From Stutzerimonas stutzeri (GTDB lineage Bacteria > Pseudomonadota > Gammaproteobacteria > Pseudomonadales > Pseudomonadaceae), in contig NZ_PPXG01000007.1 in the NCBI RefSeq assembly GCF_002909485.1, positions 124,001-188,000 on the forward strand: a stretch of 64,000 bases of DNA. Direction: 5' to 3'. The position numbers and the translations under genes were made by a program. How positions within the stretch are numbered: the first letter of the stretch is position 1; each line of letters opens with the position of its first letter. Shown here one piece after another: positions 33,301 to 40,717 of this stretch. The notes under the pieces are model-generated. The model saw only the letters and a program-made list of their open reading frames with translations. It was not told the DNA's origin and made no database searches.

Positions 33301-33741
33301 GGCCCGGAGATCAACCTGCGCCTGCCGGCACTGATACCGGAGGATTATCTGCCGGACGTGCATGCCCGTCTGATCCTCTACAAGCGCATCGCCAATGCCG
33401 CCGACGAGGATGGCCTGAAAGAGCTGCAGGTGGAAATGATCGACCGCTTCGGCCTGCTGCCCGAGCCGACCAAGAATTTGGTACGTCTGACGCTGCTCAA
33501 GTTGCAGTCGGAAAAGCTGGGCATCACCAAGATCGACGCCGGGCCACAAGGCGGACGCATCGAATTTTCTGCCGACACCTCGGTTGATCCGATGGTGCTG
33601 ATCAAGCTGATCCAGAGCCAACCGAACCGCTACAAGTTCGAAGGCGCCACCTTGTTCAAGTTCCAGATCCCGATGGAACGTCCGGAGGAGCGCTTCAATA
33701 CCCTCGAAGCACTACTCGAACGGCTCGCACCAAGTGAATAA
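30304..33741 (+). CDS. mfd: Transcription-repair coupling factor Mfd
   Basis: 1145 aa, GTG start. ATP-dependent DNA translocase that removes stalled RNA polymerase and recruits UvrA. The N-terminal UvrB-like region (about 1-340) is followed by the RNA polymerase interaction domain (GSPVVHIDHGVGRYQGL near 480). RecG-like motor domains come next, with Walker A GDVGFGKT (627-634) and the DEEH box (VIIDEEHRFGV). The TRG motif and the C-terminal regulatory domain are complete. Confidence 0.98.
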   Translation: MSVLRLPPLPAASGRQHWGNLPGAALSLAIAEAASNAKRFTLLVTADSQSAERLQEELAFFAPELPVLHFPDWETLPYDLFSPHQDIVSQRIAALYQLPELSHGVLVVPITTALHRLAPKRFLLGSSLVLDVGQKLDVEQMRLRLEAAGYRCVDTVYEHGEFAVRGALIDLFPMGSPLPYRIDLFDDEIETLRTFDPENQRSIDKVESIRLLPAREFPLKKEAVTGFRARFRERFDVDFRRCPIYQDLSTGITPAGIEYYLPLFYEETATLFDYLPEDTQVFSLPGIEQAAEQFWSDVRNRYEERRVDPERPLLPPAELFMPVEDCFARLKLWPRVVASQQDVEPGIGRERFSAQALPELAIESKASEPLGKLRHFLEDYAGRVLFTAESAGRREVLLELLARLKLRPQEVEGWGGFLASKERLAITIAPLDEGLLLDHVALIAESPLFGQRVMQRRRREKSRDGGENVIKNLTELREGSPVVHIDHGVGRYQGLVTLEIEDQAQEFLLLQYADEAKLYVPVASLHLIARYTGSDDALAPLHRLGSETWQKAKRKAAEQVRDVAAELLDIYARRAARQGYAFKDPQVDYETFASGFPFEETPDQQAAIDAVREDLLSAKPMDRLVCGDVGFGKTEVAMRAAFIAVHGGRQVGVLVPTTLLAQQHYNSFRDRFADWPVRVEVMSRFKSAKEVQSAITELAEGKIDILIGTHKLLQDDVKFSNLGLVIIDEEHRFGVRQKEQLKALRSEVDILTLTATPIPRTLNMSIAGMRDLSIIATPPARRLSVRTFVMEQQNTVIKEALLRELLRGGQVYYLHNDVKTIEKCAADLQALVPEARISIGHGQMRERDLEQVMSDFYHKRFNVLVASTIIETGIDVPSANTIIIERADKFGLAQLHQLRGRVGRSHHQAYAYLLTPPRKGMTDDAQKRLEAIANAQDLGAGFVLATHDLEIRGAGELLGEGQSGQIQAVGFTLYMEMLERAVKAIRKGEQPNLEQPLGGGPEINLRLPALIPEDYLPDVHARLILYKRIANAADEDGLKELQVEMIDRFGLLPEPTKNLVRLTLLKLQSEKLGITKIDAGPQGGRIEFSADTSVDPMVLIKLIQSQPNRYKFEGATLFKFQIPMERPEERFNTLEALLERLAPSE

Positions 33742-33751
33742 AGGATCCTAG

Positions 33752-34148
33752 ATGCGACTTCGCCGCTTGGCTGTTTTGCTGGCACTCCGTGCGTCGCCCG
33801 CATTCGCCGGGCGGCAGCCGGCGCTGGAACACATTGCAGAAAGACTCATAGCAGAGCAGGGTTGTCGGGTGCCGGACCAGGCCTGGCAACAATCGATCAC
33901 CGACGATGACGAGGCAATTACCATCCACCGAGGCGAACGTCAGTTTGAGCACTATCCCACCCAGAACACGTTGCCGTTGCGACCTGGCCGCTTTATACAG
34001 AGTGAGATGATGCTTTTGGTAAACAGGCAACTACGGCCAGCTGCTTGCCAGCGAGCGTCTGAAACAGCGGGTTCGCCTGGTGCCCGGCAGGCCGACATAT
34101 CTCGACCACGACGGCGGCGGGCTGCTGATCGAACTGAAGCAGCCATGA
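33752..34148 (+). pseudogene. Broken and shortened CsiV-like periplasmic protein gene
   Basis: An ATG at 33752 ten bases after mfd starts a good signal peptide (MRLRRLAVLLALRASPAFA). The next part resembles the distal half of CsiV-type proteins (AWQQSITDDDEAI). Reading then breaks near 34025: in the +1 frame the expected C-terminus continues as YGQLLASERLKQRVRL and ends YLDHDGGGLLIELKQP at a stop at 34148. The combined length is about 130 residues against about 250 or more in the family, so the middle has been lost as well as the frame. CsiV-type genes follow mfd in P. aeruginosa from memory. Alternative: a diverged gene with programmed frameshift, less likely. Confidence 0.6.
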
Positions 34149-34225
34149 GCCTATTGCGCCGGCTCCCTCCCCGTTCTGCAGGCGGCATGCTGCTGCGCGC
34201 TCCTTCTGCAACGAGGACCTGAGCG

Positions 34226-36556
34226 ATGGTTCCTCCGCTGGCACCACGCAACGAGCGACTGATCAAGGATCTGTCGCCCATCCCCCTGCTCAGCCTGGGT
34301 AGCCACATGGCGACCAGCTACCAGCCCGGCAACCGGCGTATGGTCAGCGAATACCAGCACCGGGCCGGGCTCTCGTTTCTCTACGGCGAGGCGCGCATAC
34401 ACGGCAAGCGTGAAGGCGAACGTATTCGCCATCCGCAGGGCGACGAGCTTTACCTGATCACCCGTGACTCAAAGGCAGAGCAGGCGCTACGCAGACAACT
34501 GGAGCAACTGGGCTTTCGGCCGGCTTTGCGCCAGAGCCAGGCGCTGCCGAAGGACTCGGCCGAGATGTTCCAGCTACCCGGCGAAGAACCCTGGCTTAGA
34601 TTCGTCCAGGAACAACTGCCAGAGCTGCGCCGCCAAGGTTGGCAGATCGATATTCATCCAGGCTTCGCCTATGCCCTGACGACCATCGACAGCTGGTACG
34701 CCCAGATCGACGAATCCTCGGGGGACGACTGGTTTGATCTCGACCTTGGTATCGTCGTGGAGGGCCAGCGCATCGGCATGTTGCCGGTTCTGCTACGCCT
34801 GGTCCGGCAGAACCCACAAGTCTTGAGCCCGCGCGCCGTCGCCCAACGCGACGACGAAGACCAACTGCGGGTGCAGCTTGACCGGCCAAGCCAGCACGAC
34901 GGACAGCCACTGCAAATCGCGCTGCCCTTCGCGCGGCTCAAGCCGATACTTGCGACGCTGGGTGAACTCTACCTGCAAGAGCCGATGGACGGATCGTCAC
35001 TGCGTCTGAGCAAGGCGGACGGTGCTCGCCTGGCAGGGCTCGATAGCCTGGCACCGCAATGGAAAGGGGGTGAACGACTACGCAAATTCGCCACACGCCT
35101 GCAGAACCCCGACTTAGCGGCAAGCCCGGCACCCGTTGCGCTGAATGGCAAACTTCGCCCTTATCAGCTGCAAGGACTGACGTGGATGCAGACGCTGCGC
35201 GAACTGGGCGCAGGCGGCATCCTCGGCGACGACATGGGGCTCGGTAAGACCCTGCAGAGCCTTGCCCATATCCTTGTCGAAAAGCAGGCAGGACGCCTAG
35301 ACCGCCCTGCCCTGGTGGTAATGCCTACCAGCCTGATCCCCAACTGGCAGGACGAGGCCAGCCGTTTCGCCCCGCAACTACGGGTGCTAACGCTCAAGGG
35401 CACCAGTCGGCAGAAGCACTTCGACGAGCTCGGCGAGCACGACCTGCTGCTGACCAGCTATGCACTGTTGACCCGAGACATCGCTGTCCTGCGCGAACAG
35501 CCGCTACATGTGCTGATTCTCGACGAAGCCCAGCACATCAAGAATCCGTCTGGCAAAGCGGCCCAGGCGGTGCGTGAACTACAGACCCGACAGCGGCTTT
35601 GTCTAACGGGTACGCCGCTGGAAAACCACCTCGGTGAACTGTGGTCGCTGTTCCACTTCCTCATGCCAGGTTGGCTCGGCGACGCCAAGCGCTTCACCCA
35701 GGACTACCGCACCCCCATCGAGAAACACGGCGATGACGCGCGGCTGAGCCATCTGCGCGCCCGTATTCGCCCCTTTCTGTTACGCCGCACCAAGGAACAG
35801 GTGGCCACCGAGTTGCCAGCCAAGAATGAGTTCGTCCACTGGGTCGAACTGAACGACGCCCAACGCGAGCTCTACGAGACACTGCGCCAGGCGATGGATC
35901 GCAAGGTACGTGAGGAAATCGAACGCAAGGGCCTCGCGCGCAGCCAGATGGTCGTCCTCGAAGCCCTGCTCAAGCTGCGCCAGGTTTGTTGCGACCTGCG
36001 TCTGGTCAAAGGCGAAACCGTGGGAGGTCCTCGCCGCAGCACCTCGGGCAAACTCGATAGCCTGCTGGACATGCTCGATGAGCTGATGAGCGAAGGACGC
36101 CGGGTGCTGCTGTTTTCCCAATTCACCTCGATGCTCGCGCTGATCGAGCAGGCGTTACAAAAGCGCGGCATCGCCTACGTCAAGCTTACCGGCGCCACCG
36201 AAGACAGGCGCACACCCGTCGAGCGCTTCCAGGCTGGCGAGGTGCCGCTGTTTCTTATCAGCCTGAAGGCGGGCGGAACAGGACTGAACCTGACGGCTGC
36301 CGACACGGTGATCCACTACGACCCCTGGTGGAACCCTGCCGCGGAGAACCAGGCGACCGACCGGGCCTATCGTATCGGCCAGGACAAGCCGGTATTCGTC
36401 TATCGTCTAATTACCCGCGGCACCGTCGAGGAGCGCATCCGTGAGCTGCAGTCGCGCAAGGCCGAGTTGGCCGCCGGCGTGCTCGAAGGGGCCGGCGATG
36501 GGAGTTGGCAGCTGGGCGAGCAGGATATCGACGCCCTGTTCGCGCCTCTGCCTTAA
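34226..36556 (+). CDS. SNF2-family DEAD/DEAH helicase, N-terminally shortened
   Basis: 776 aa. A full SNF2 motor is present: Walker A GDDMGLGKTLQ (Lys341), VLILDEAQHIKN, LTGTPLENHLGELWS, and the C-terminal helicase part with LFSQFTSML, SLKAGGTGLNLTAADTVI and DRAYRIGQ. Full-length bacterial relatives are about 1,050-1,100 aa and carry an N-terminal SWIM-type zinc finger; this one starts at what would be about residue 300. A stop lies in frame directly before the ATG, and a short family-like remnant (LLLQRGPERWFLRW) can be read in another frame just upstream. I infer loss of the 5' part of the gene. The remaining protein may be expressed. Confidence 0.8.
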   Translation: MVPPLAPRNERLIKDLSPIPLLSLGSHMATSYQPGNRRMVSEYQHRAGLSFLYGEARIHGKREGERIRHPQGDELYLITRDSKAEQALRRQLEQLGFRPALRQSQALPKDSAEMFQLPGEEPWLRFVQEQLPELRRQGWQIDIHPGFAYALTTIDSWYAQIDESSGDDWFDLDLGIVVEGQRIGMLPVLLRLVRQNPQVLSPRAVAQRDDEDQLRVQLDRPSQHDGQPLQIALPFARLKPILATLGELYLQEPMDGSSLRLSKADGARLAGLDSLAPQWKGGERLRKFATRLQNPDLAASPAPVALNGKLRPYQLQGLTWMQTLRELGAGGILGDDMGLGKTLQSLAHILVEKQAGRLDRPALVVMPTSLIPNWQDEASRFAPQLRVLTLKGTSRQKHFDELGEHDLLLTSYALLTRDIAVLREQPLHVLILDEAQHIKNPSGKAAQAVRELQTRQRLCLTGTPLENHLGELWSLFHFLMPGWLGDAKRFTQDYRTPIEKHGDDARLSHLRARIRPFLLRRTKEQVATELPAKNEFVHWVELNDAQRELYETLRQAMDRKVREEIERKGLARSQMVVLEALLKLRQVCCDLRLVKGETVGGPRRSTSGKLDSLLDMLDELMSEGRRVLLFSQFTSMLALIEQALQKRGIAYVKLTGATEDRRTPVERFQAGEVPLFLISLKAGGTGLNLTAADTVIHYDPWWNPAAENQATDRAYRIGQDKPVFVYRLITRGTVEERIRELQSRKAELAAGVLEGAGDGSWQLGEQDIDALFAPLP

Positions 36557-36696
36557 CGCAGCTGGCATCACGCAAACTTGTGACGCCGGCAAGTGCAGCA
36601 CTTGGCGCTTTGCCAGATCATCGCCATCTCGACTAAGTTTCCACCCAGCAACGTCTCCACGAACACTGGCAACGGCCACACAAGGAGCAGTACCCC

Positions 36697-37257
36697 ATGA
36701 GCCTCTACGAGATCGCCTTTTCCGGCCAACTGCTCCCCGGCGCCCGGCTCGAGCAGGTAGAAGCCAACCTGACCAGGCTCTTCCAGGCCGACGCCCAGCG
36801 CATCGCGCTGTTGTTCTCCGGAAGACGCATCGTCATCAAGCAGAACCTGGACTACGACGCTGTGGAGAAATACCGCCTGGCGATGGAACGGGCCGGGGCG
36901 CAGGTCGAAGTCAAGCCGATGCCAGTCGATGTCGAGGAAATCGAACTTGCACCGCCGCCGCCGACACCGCCCGCTGCTAGCACTGCAGCCGCACCGAGCG
37001 CTTCGAATGCCTCCCCCGCAGCGCTCAAGGTGACTCCCCGCGACGAGTACATGGCAGCCTTCGCCGACGTCGAAGCACCGGATTTCGGCATCGCGCCTGT
37101 CGGCGTCGACCTGCAGGATGCTCATCCCGAGCCTGAGGCGCCGCGTGTCGACCTCTCCCAGTTCAGTCTCGCCCCGGTGGGCAGTGACATGGGCGAAGTC
37201 CCGCGGGACACAACGGCGGTGGTTCCAGACACCTCGCATCTCAAACTGCAGGACTGA
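36697..37257 (+). CDS. Protein of unknown function with Pro/Ala-rich linker
   Basis: 186 aa, with AAGGAG about 8 bases before the ATG. An N-terminal module (about residues 1-75, LYEIAFSGQLLPGARLEQVEANLTRLF and RRIVIKQNLDYDAVEKYRLAMERAGA) recurs at the start of various gammaproteobacterial proteins of unknown role. It is followed by a Pro/Ala/Ser linker (about 80-110) and an acidic tail with two similar stretches ending FGIAPVG and FSLAPVG. No signal peptide or membrane segment. It lies between the SNF2 helicase and the repair cluster on the same strand, but a link to DNA repair is only by position. Confidence 0.75.
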   Translation: MSLYEIAFSGQLLPGARLEQVEANLTRLFQADAQRIALLFSGRRIVIKQNLDYDAVEKYRLAMERAGAQVEVKPMPVDVEEIELAPPPPTPPAASTAAAPSASNASPAALKVTPRDEYMAAFADVEAPDFGIAPVGVDLQDAHPEPEAPRVDLSQFSLAPVGSDMGEVPRDTTAVVPDTSHLKLQD

Positions 37258-37528
37258 CGGTCTGCGTTGCGTGACACTGCCCGACAGGCTTCAAGCCACA
37301 GCCTCATATACAGGCTGAGACGCATGAGAACGGTGGCCTGAAGCCGACCATACCCACTTCCTCGAAAACCGTACGGTGGGCTTCAGCCCACCCACACCGC
37401 ACGCCCTACAACTACCCCCTGGTCAAACCTGCGCTGAGCACCAAACCCGTTTGCCGGAACTCGACAGGCGAACTCGAAGCGCCTCGCTGGGCTCCAACCC
37501 TACAAGCCCCTCGAGCCGCCTGTATTCA
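37258..37528 (+). repeat. Gene-free region with palindromic repeat upstream of the repair cluster
   Basis: Contains a perfect 8-bp hairpin GGTGGGCT-TC-AGCCCACC (37375-37392) and weaker related palindromes nearby (GGCTTCAAGCC near 37290, GGCCTGAAGCC near 37338). These resemble dispersed REP-like units of P. stutzeri relatives. No gene is seen. Confidence 0.6.
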
Positions 37529-38545
37529 ATGGACCTTGTCGTTGCCCGCCCCGAAGGCCTGTATTGCCCACCAGGGGATTTCTACATCGATCCCTGGCGC
37601 CCGGTGGATCGCGCCGTCATAACTCACGCCCATGGCGACCATGCACGCTGGGGAATGGGTCATTACCTGGCATCCAGCGACAGTGAGGGCATCTTGCGTT
37701 CACGGATCGCCGTCGATATGCCGCTGCAGACGCTGGCCTACGGCGAGTCTCTCGATCACCACGGCGTAAAGCTCAGCTTTCACCCTGCTGGCCACGTGCT
37801 CGGCTCGGCCCAGGTTCGACTGGAGTACAAGGGCGAGATCTGGGTTGCCTCCGGTGACTACAAAGTCGAACCAGACGGCACCTGCGCCCCTTTCGAGCCG
37901 GTGCGTTGCCACACCTTTATCACCGAATCGACTTTTGGCCTGCCGATCTACAAATGGCCTTCCCAAACCGAAGTGTTCAATGGCATCAATGACTGGTGGC
38001 GTGCCAACGCTGCCGCAGGCCGTGCCAGTGTGTTGTTCTGCTACGCCTTTGGCAAAGCGCAGCGCATCCTGCATGGGCTGGATGAAAGCATCGGGACCAT
38101 CGTGGTCCACGGCGCTGTCGAGCCGCTGAACAAGATCTATCGCGAGGCCGGTGTCTATCTGCCCCCCACCGTCTATGCCGGCGACCTGAAGAAGGGCGAT
38201 CCGCGCTTGAAACACGCCATCATTCTTGCCCCTCCTTCTGCCGGAGGCAGTACCTGGATGCGCCGGTTTGGCGACTACGCGGACGCCTTTGCCAGCGGCT
38301 GGATGATGCTGCGTGGCACCCGCCGTAGGCGTGGTGTCGACCGTGGGTTCGTGCTCTCCGATCACGCCGACTGGCCGGGCCTGCTCTGGGCGATCGCGCA
38401 AACCGGTGCCGAACGGGTCATGGTCACCCACGGCTCGGTTCCGATCCTGGTTCGCTACCTGCGCGAAATGCGCGGGCTTGACGCGCAGGCATTCGAGACT
38501 GAATACGGCGATGAAGATGACGCAGCGACGCAGGGGGCTGAATGA
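37529..38545 (+). CDS. Ligase-associated MBL-fold DNA exonuclease (Lhr-Core cluster)
   Basis: 338 aa from ATG 37529; a longer in-frame reading through the repeat region is not homologous. Metallo-beta-lactamase/beta-CASP-like nuclease. Metal site HAHGDH (His33, His35, Asp37, His38) is near the N-terminus, followed by HPAGHVLGSAQ and a late LSDHADWPGLL. The P. putida homologue is a manganese-dependent DNA nuclease. First gene of the four-gene cluster nuclease-ligase-helicase-phosphoesterase. Confidence 0.92.
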   Translation: MDLVVARPEGLYCPPGDFYIDPWRPVDRAVITHAHGDHARWGMGHYLASSDSEGILRSRIAVDMPLQTLAYGESLDHHGVKLSFHPAGHVLGSAQVRLEYKGEIWVASGDYKVEPDGTCAPFEPVRCHTFITESTFGLPIYKWPSQTEVFNGINDWWRANAAAGRASVLFCYAFGKAQRILHGLDESIGTIVVHGAVEPLNKIYREAGVYLPPTVYAGDLKKGDPRLKHAIILAPPSAGGSTWMRRFGDYADAFASGWMMLRGTRRRRGVDRGFVLSDHADWPGLLWAIAQTGAERVMVTHGSVPILVRYLREMRGLDAQAFETEYGDEDDAATQGAE

Positions 38546-38611
38546 TCCAACGCCCCTATAGCGGCGCATTTGCTCACCGCGGACTACGCGGACGCGTGAC
38601 GGTGTAGCGCA

Positions 38612-40321
38612 ATGAAAGCCTTCGCCACCCTTTACAGCCGTCTCGACGCCACCACCTCGAGCAACGCCAAGCTCGCCGCGATGCGCGACTACTTCCGCGA
38701 AGCCGATCCCGCCGATGCTGCCTGGGCGGTGTACTTTCTCTCCGGCGGTCGACCCCGCCAACTGGTCCCGACCCGCGTGCTGCGCGAAACCGCCATGCAA
38801 GCCTCCGGGTTGCCGGAGTGGCTATTCGAAGAAAGCTATCAGGCCGTCGGCGACATGGCCGAAACCATTTCGCTGTTGATGCCCGAGGCCGAGCACAGCT
38901 CCGACGATGGCCTTGCCGTTTGGATGCAGGACAAGCTGCTGCCGTTACGCGGCCTGCCGCCTGAGGAGCTGGCCGAGCGTTTACCCGTGCTGTGGGCGCA
39001 ACTGGACCGGCTCAGCCTGATGGTCTGCATCAAGTTGATCACCGGCGCCTTTCGTGTGGGCGTCTCGAAATTGCTGGTTACCCGCGCACTGGCCTCGCTG
39101 GTCGATCTTGATCCGAAACGGGTCGCGCAGCGTTTGGTCGGCTACACAGATCTGTCCCACCGGCCCAGCGCCGAAGGCTACCTTGCGCTGATCGCCGACG
39201 AGTCCGAGCACGAACATGCGCAGCGCGGCGGCCAACCCTACCCCTTCTTCCTTGCGCACCCTTTGCAAGCACCGGTCGAAGAATTCGACACCTTGCTGGG
39301 CGCACCGGAGAACTGGTTCGTCGAATGGAAGTGGGATGGCATCCGCGCGCAATTGGTCAAGCGTGACGGACAGATCTGGGTCTGGTCCCGCGGAGAGGAG
39401 CTGATCAGCGAACGCTTCCCCGAGCTATGCGAGCTAGCCGCCAGCCTGCCAGACGGCACCGTGATCGACGGTGAGATCCTGGTCTGGAAGCACGCGCCGG
39501 GCGAGCCGACGACTGAGCTCTTCGGACAACCTGACGGCAGTGCTCCCGAAACGTCCGAACGCTTCGGCGTGCAATCCTTCGCGCTGCTGCAGCAGCGAAT
39601 CGGGCGCAAGAACCTAACGGCCAAGGTGCTGCAGGATGCTCCCGTCGCCGTGTTGGCCTACGATCTGCTGGAGTGGCAAGGCAACGACTGGCGACAGCTT
39701 GAGCATCGCGAGCGGCGGCATCAGCTCGAAATGGTGGTGCAACAGTGTTCCAGTCCGCGCTTGCTGCTCTCGCCGCTGGTGACCAGCAACGACTGGGCCG
39801 AGCTGGCCCGGCAGCGCGAGGCCTCTCGCGAACGCGGCGTCGAGGGCATGATGATCAAGGCGCGCGCAGCACAGTACGGGGTCGGTCGCACGAAGGACGT
39901 TGGCGTCTGGTGGAAGTGGAAGATCGACCCGTATTCGATCGATGCCGTGCTGATCTACGCCCAGCGCGGTCATGGGCGCCGCGCCAGCCTATATACCGAC
40001 TACACCTTCGCCGTCTGGGACGGCGAGCCAGGCGATCCGGAGCGCAAACTGGTGCCCTTTGCCAAAGCATATTCCGGTCTCACTGACGAGGAGATGCGCA
40101 AGGTTGATGCAATCGTGCGCAAGACCACCGTGGAAAAATTCGGCCCCGTGCGCAGCGTGACGCCGACGCTGGTGTTCGAACTCGGCTTCGAAGGCATTGC
40201 TGCCAGCAGCCGACACAAAAGCGGCATCGCTGTGCGCTTCCCGCGCATGCTGCGCTGGCGTCTCGACAAGCCGGTGGAGGAAGCCGATACCCTGGGAACG
40301 CTAAAGGAATTGCTGGGATGA
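38612..40321 (+). CDS. ATP-dependent DNA ligase (Lhr-Core cluster type)
   Basis: 569 aa. An N-terminal helical DNA-binding domain (about 1-200) precedes the nucleotidyltransferase core with the adenylated Lys240 in EWKWDGIR (motif I). VIDGEILVW is motif III, motif IV is EGMMIKARAAQY, and motif V lies in WWKWKIDP. A C-terminal OB domain follows. This is the archaeal/eukaryotic-like ligase found in bacteria beside Lhr-Core, separate from NAD-dependent LigA and from LigD. 66 bases follow the nuclease gene. The ribosome site is weak. Confidence 0.93.
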   Translation: MKAFATLYSRLDATTSSNAKLAAMRDYFREADPADAAWAVYFLSGGRPRQLVPTRVLRETAMQASGLPEWLFEESYQAVGDMAETISLLMPEAEHSSDDGLAVWMQDKLLPLRGLPPEELAERLPVLWAQLDRLSLMVCIKLITGAFRVGVSKLLVTRALASLVDLDPKRVAQRLVGYTDLSHRPSAEGYLALIADESEHEHAQRGGQPYPFFLAHPLQAPVEEFDTLLGAPENWFVEWKWDGIRAQLVKRDGQIWVWSRGEELISERFPELCELAASLPDGTVIDGEILVWKHAPGEPTTELFGQPDGSAPETSERFGVQSFALLQQRIGRKNLTAKVLQDAPVAVLAYDLLEWQGNDWRQLEHRERRHQLEMVVQQCSSPRLLLSPLVTSNDWAELARQREASRERGVEGMMIKARAAQYGVGRTKDVGVWWKWKIDPYSIDAVLIYAQRGHGRRASLYTDYTFAVWDGEPGDPERKLVPFAKAYSGLTDEEMRKVDAIVRKTTVEKFGPVRSVTPTLVFELGFEGIAASSRHKSGIAVRFPRMLRWRLDKPVEEADTLGTLKELLG

Positions 40322-40355
40322 AGTCGACGTGCCTGGCGAGCACCGTGCCCAGCCC

Positions 40356-40380
40356 GCCCTCTCCCAAAGGGAGAGAGGGC
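40356..40380. repeat. REP-like palindrome, copy 1
   Basis: CCCTCTCCC (40357-40365) is paired with GGGAGAGAGGG (40369-40379), an imperfect hairpin. It is followed by GCTACAGCG, as in copy 2. Confidence 0.7.
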
Positions 40381-40490
40381 TACAGCGGTGCGGGTGCGAG
40401 CCGTTGCGTTAGACGGCTGGGCGATATGTCCTCTGCCCCAACAACGGGGCAGCGAGTGTGGGAAGGCACTGGCGACTCCGTATTCAGCTC

Positions 40491-40534
40491 GCCCTCACCC
40501 CAGCCCTCTCCCCAGGGGAGAGGGGGCTACAGCG
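40491..40534. repeat. REP-like palindrome, copy 2 (left half of an inverted pair)
   Basis: GCCCTCACCCCAGCC leads into CCCTCTCCCC / GGGGAGAGGG (40504-40524), then GGCTACAGCGGCG. It is in opposite orientation to copy 3. Confidence 0.8.
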
Positions 40535-40575
40535 GCGCGGCCGTGCATGAAACATCAGGCCTTCTGAGTAATCGC

Positions 40576-40614
40576 CCCCCTCTCCCTGAGGGAGAGGGGC
40601 TGGGGGTGAGGGGG
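40576..40614. repeat. REP-like palindrome, copy 3 (right half of an inverted pair)
   Basis: CCCCTCTCCC-TGA-GGGAGAGGGG (40577-40599) is followed by CTGGGGGTGAGGG, the reverse complement of the head of copy 2. Copies 2 and 3 can form one larger stem of the REP-doublet type. Confidence 0.8.
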
Positions 40615-40717
40615 AAGACAGGCCACTGGGAGCCAACGGGTTCACGCCGCCCTTCGTGGGCGCACTACACGGAGGGCTTCTTGACTCTGCCAATATCTCC
40701 TCCTGGCCGTACTGGCA

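Larger units (their letters stand above)
40322..40717. other. Gene-free spacer splitting the Lhr-Core repair cluster
   Basis: 396 bases between ligase and helicase genes on the same strand. No gene is seen. It is filled by three related palindromes of the CCCTCACCCCAGCCCTCTCC type (listed separately). In other genomes these two genes are usually close together, so this spacer probably arose by repeat insertion. Confidence 0.7.

Noticed and set aside
31456..33621. Minus-strand reading frame of 721 codons opposite mfd
   Set aside because: It is an antisense shadow of the conserved mfd coding sequence; its product resembles no family and it has no promoter or ribosome site.
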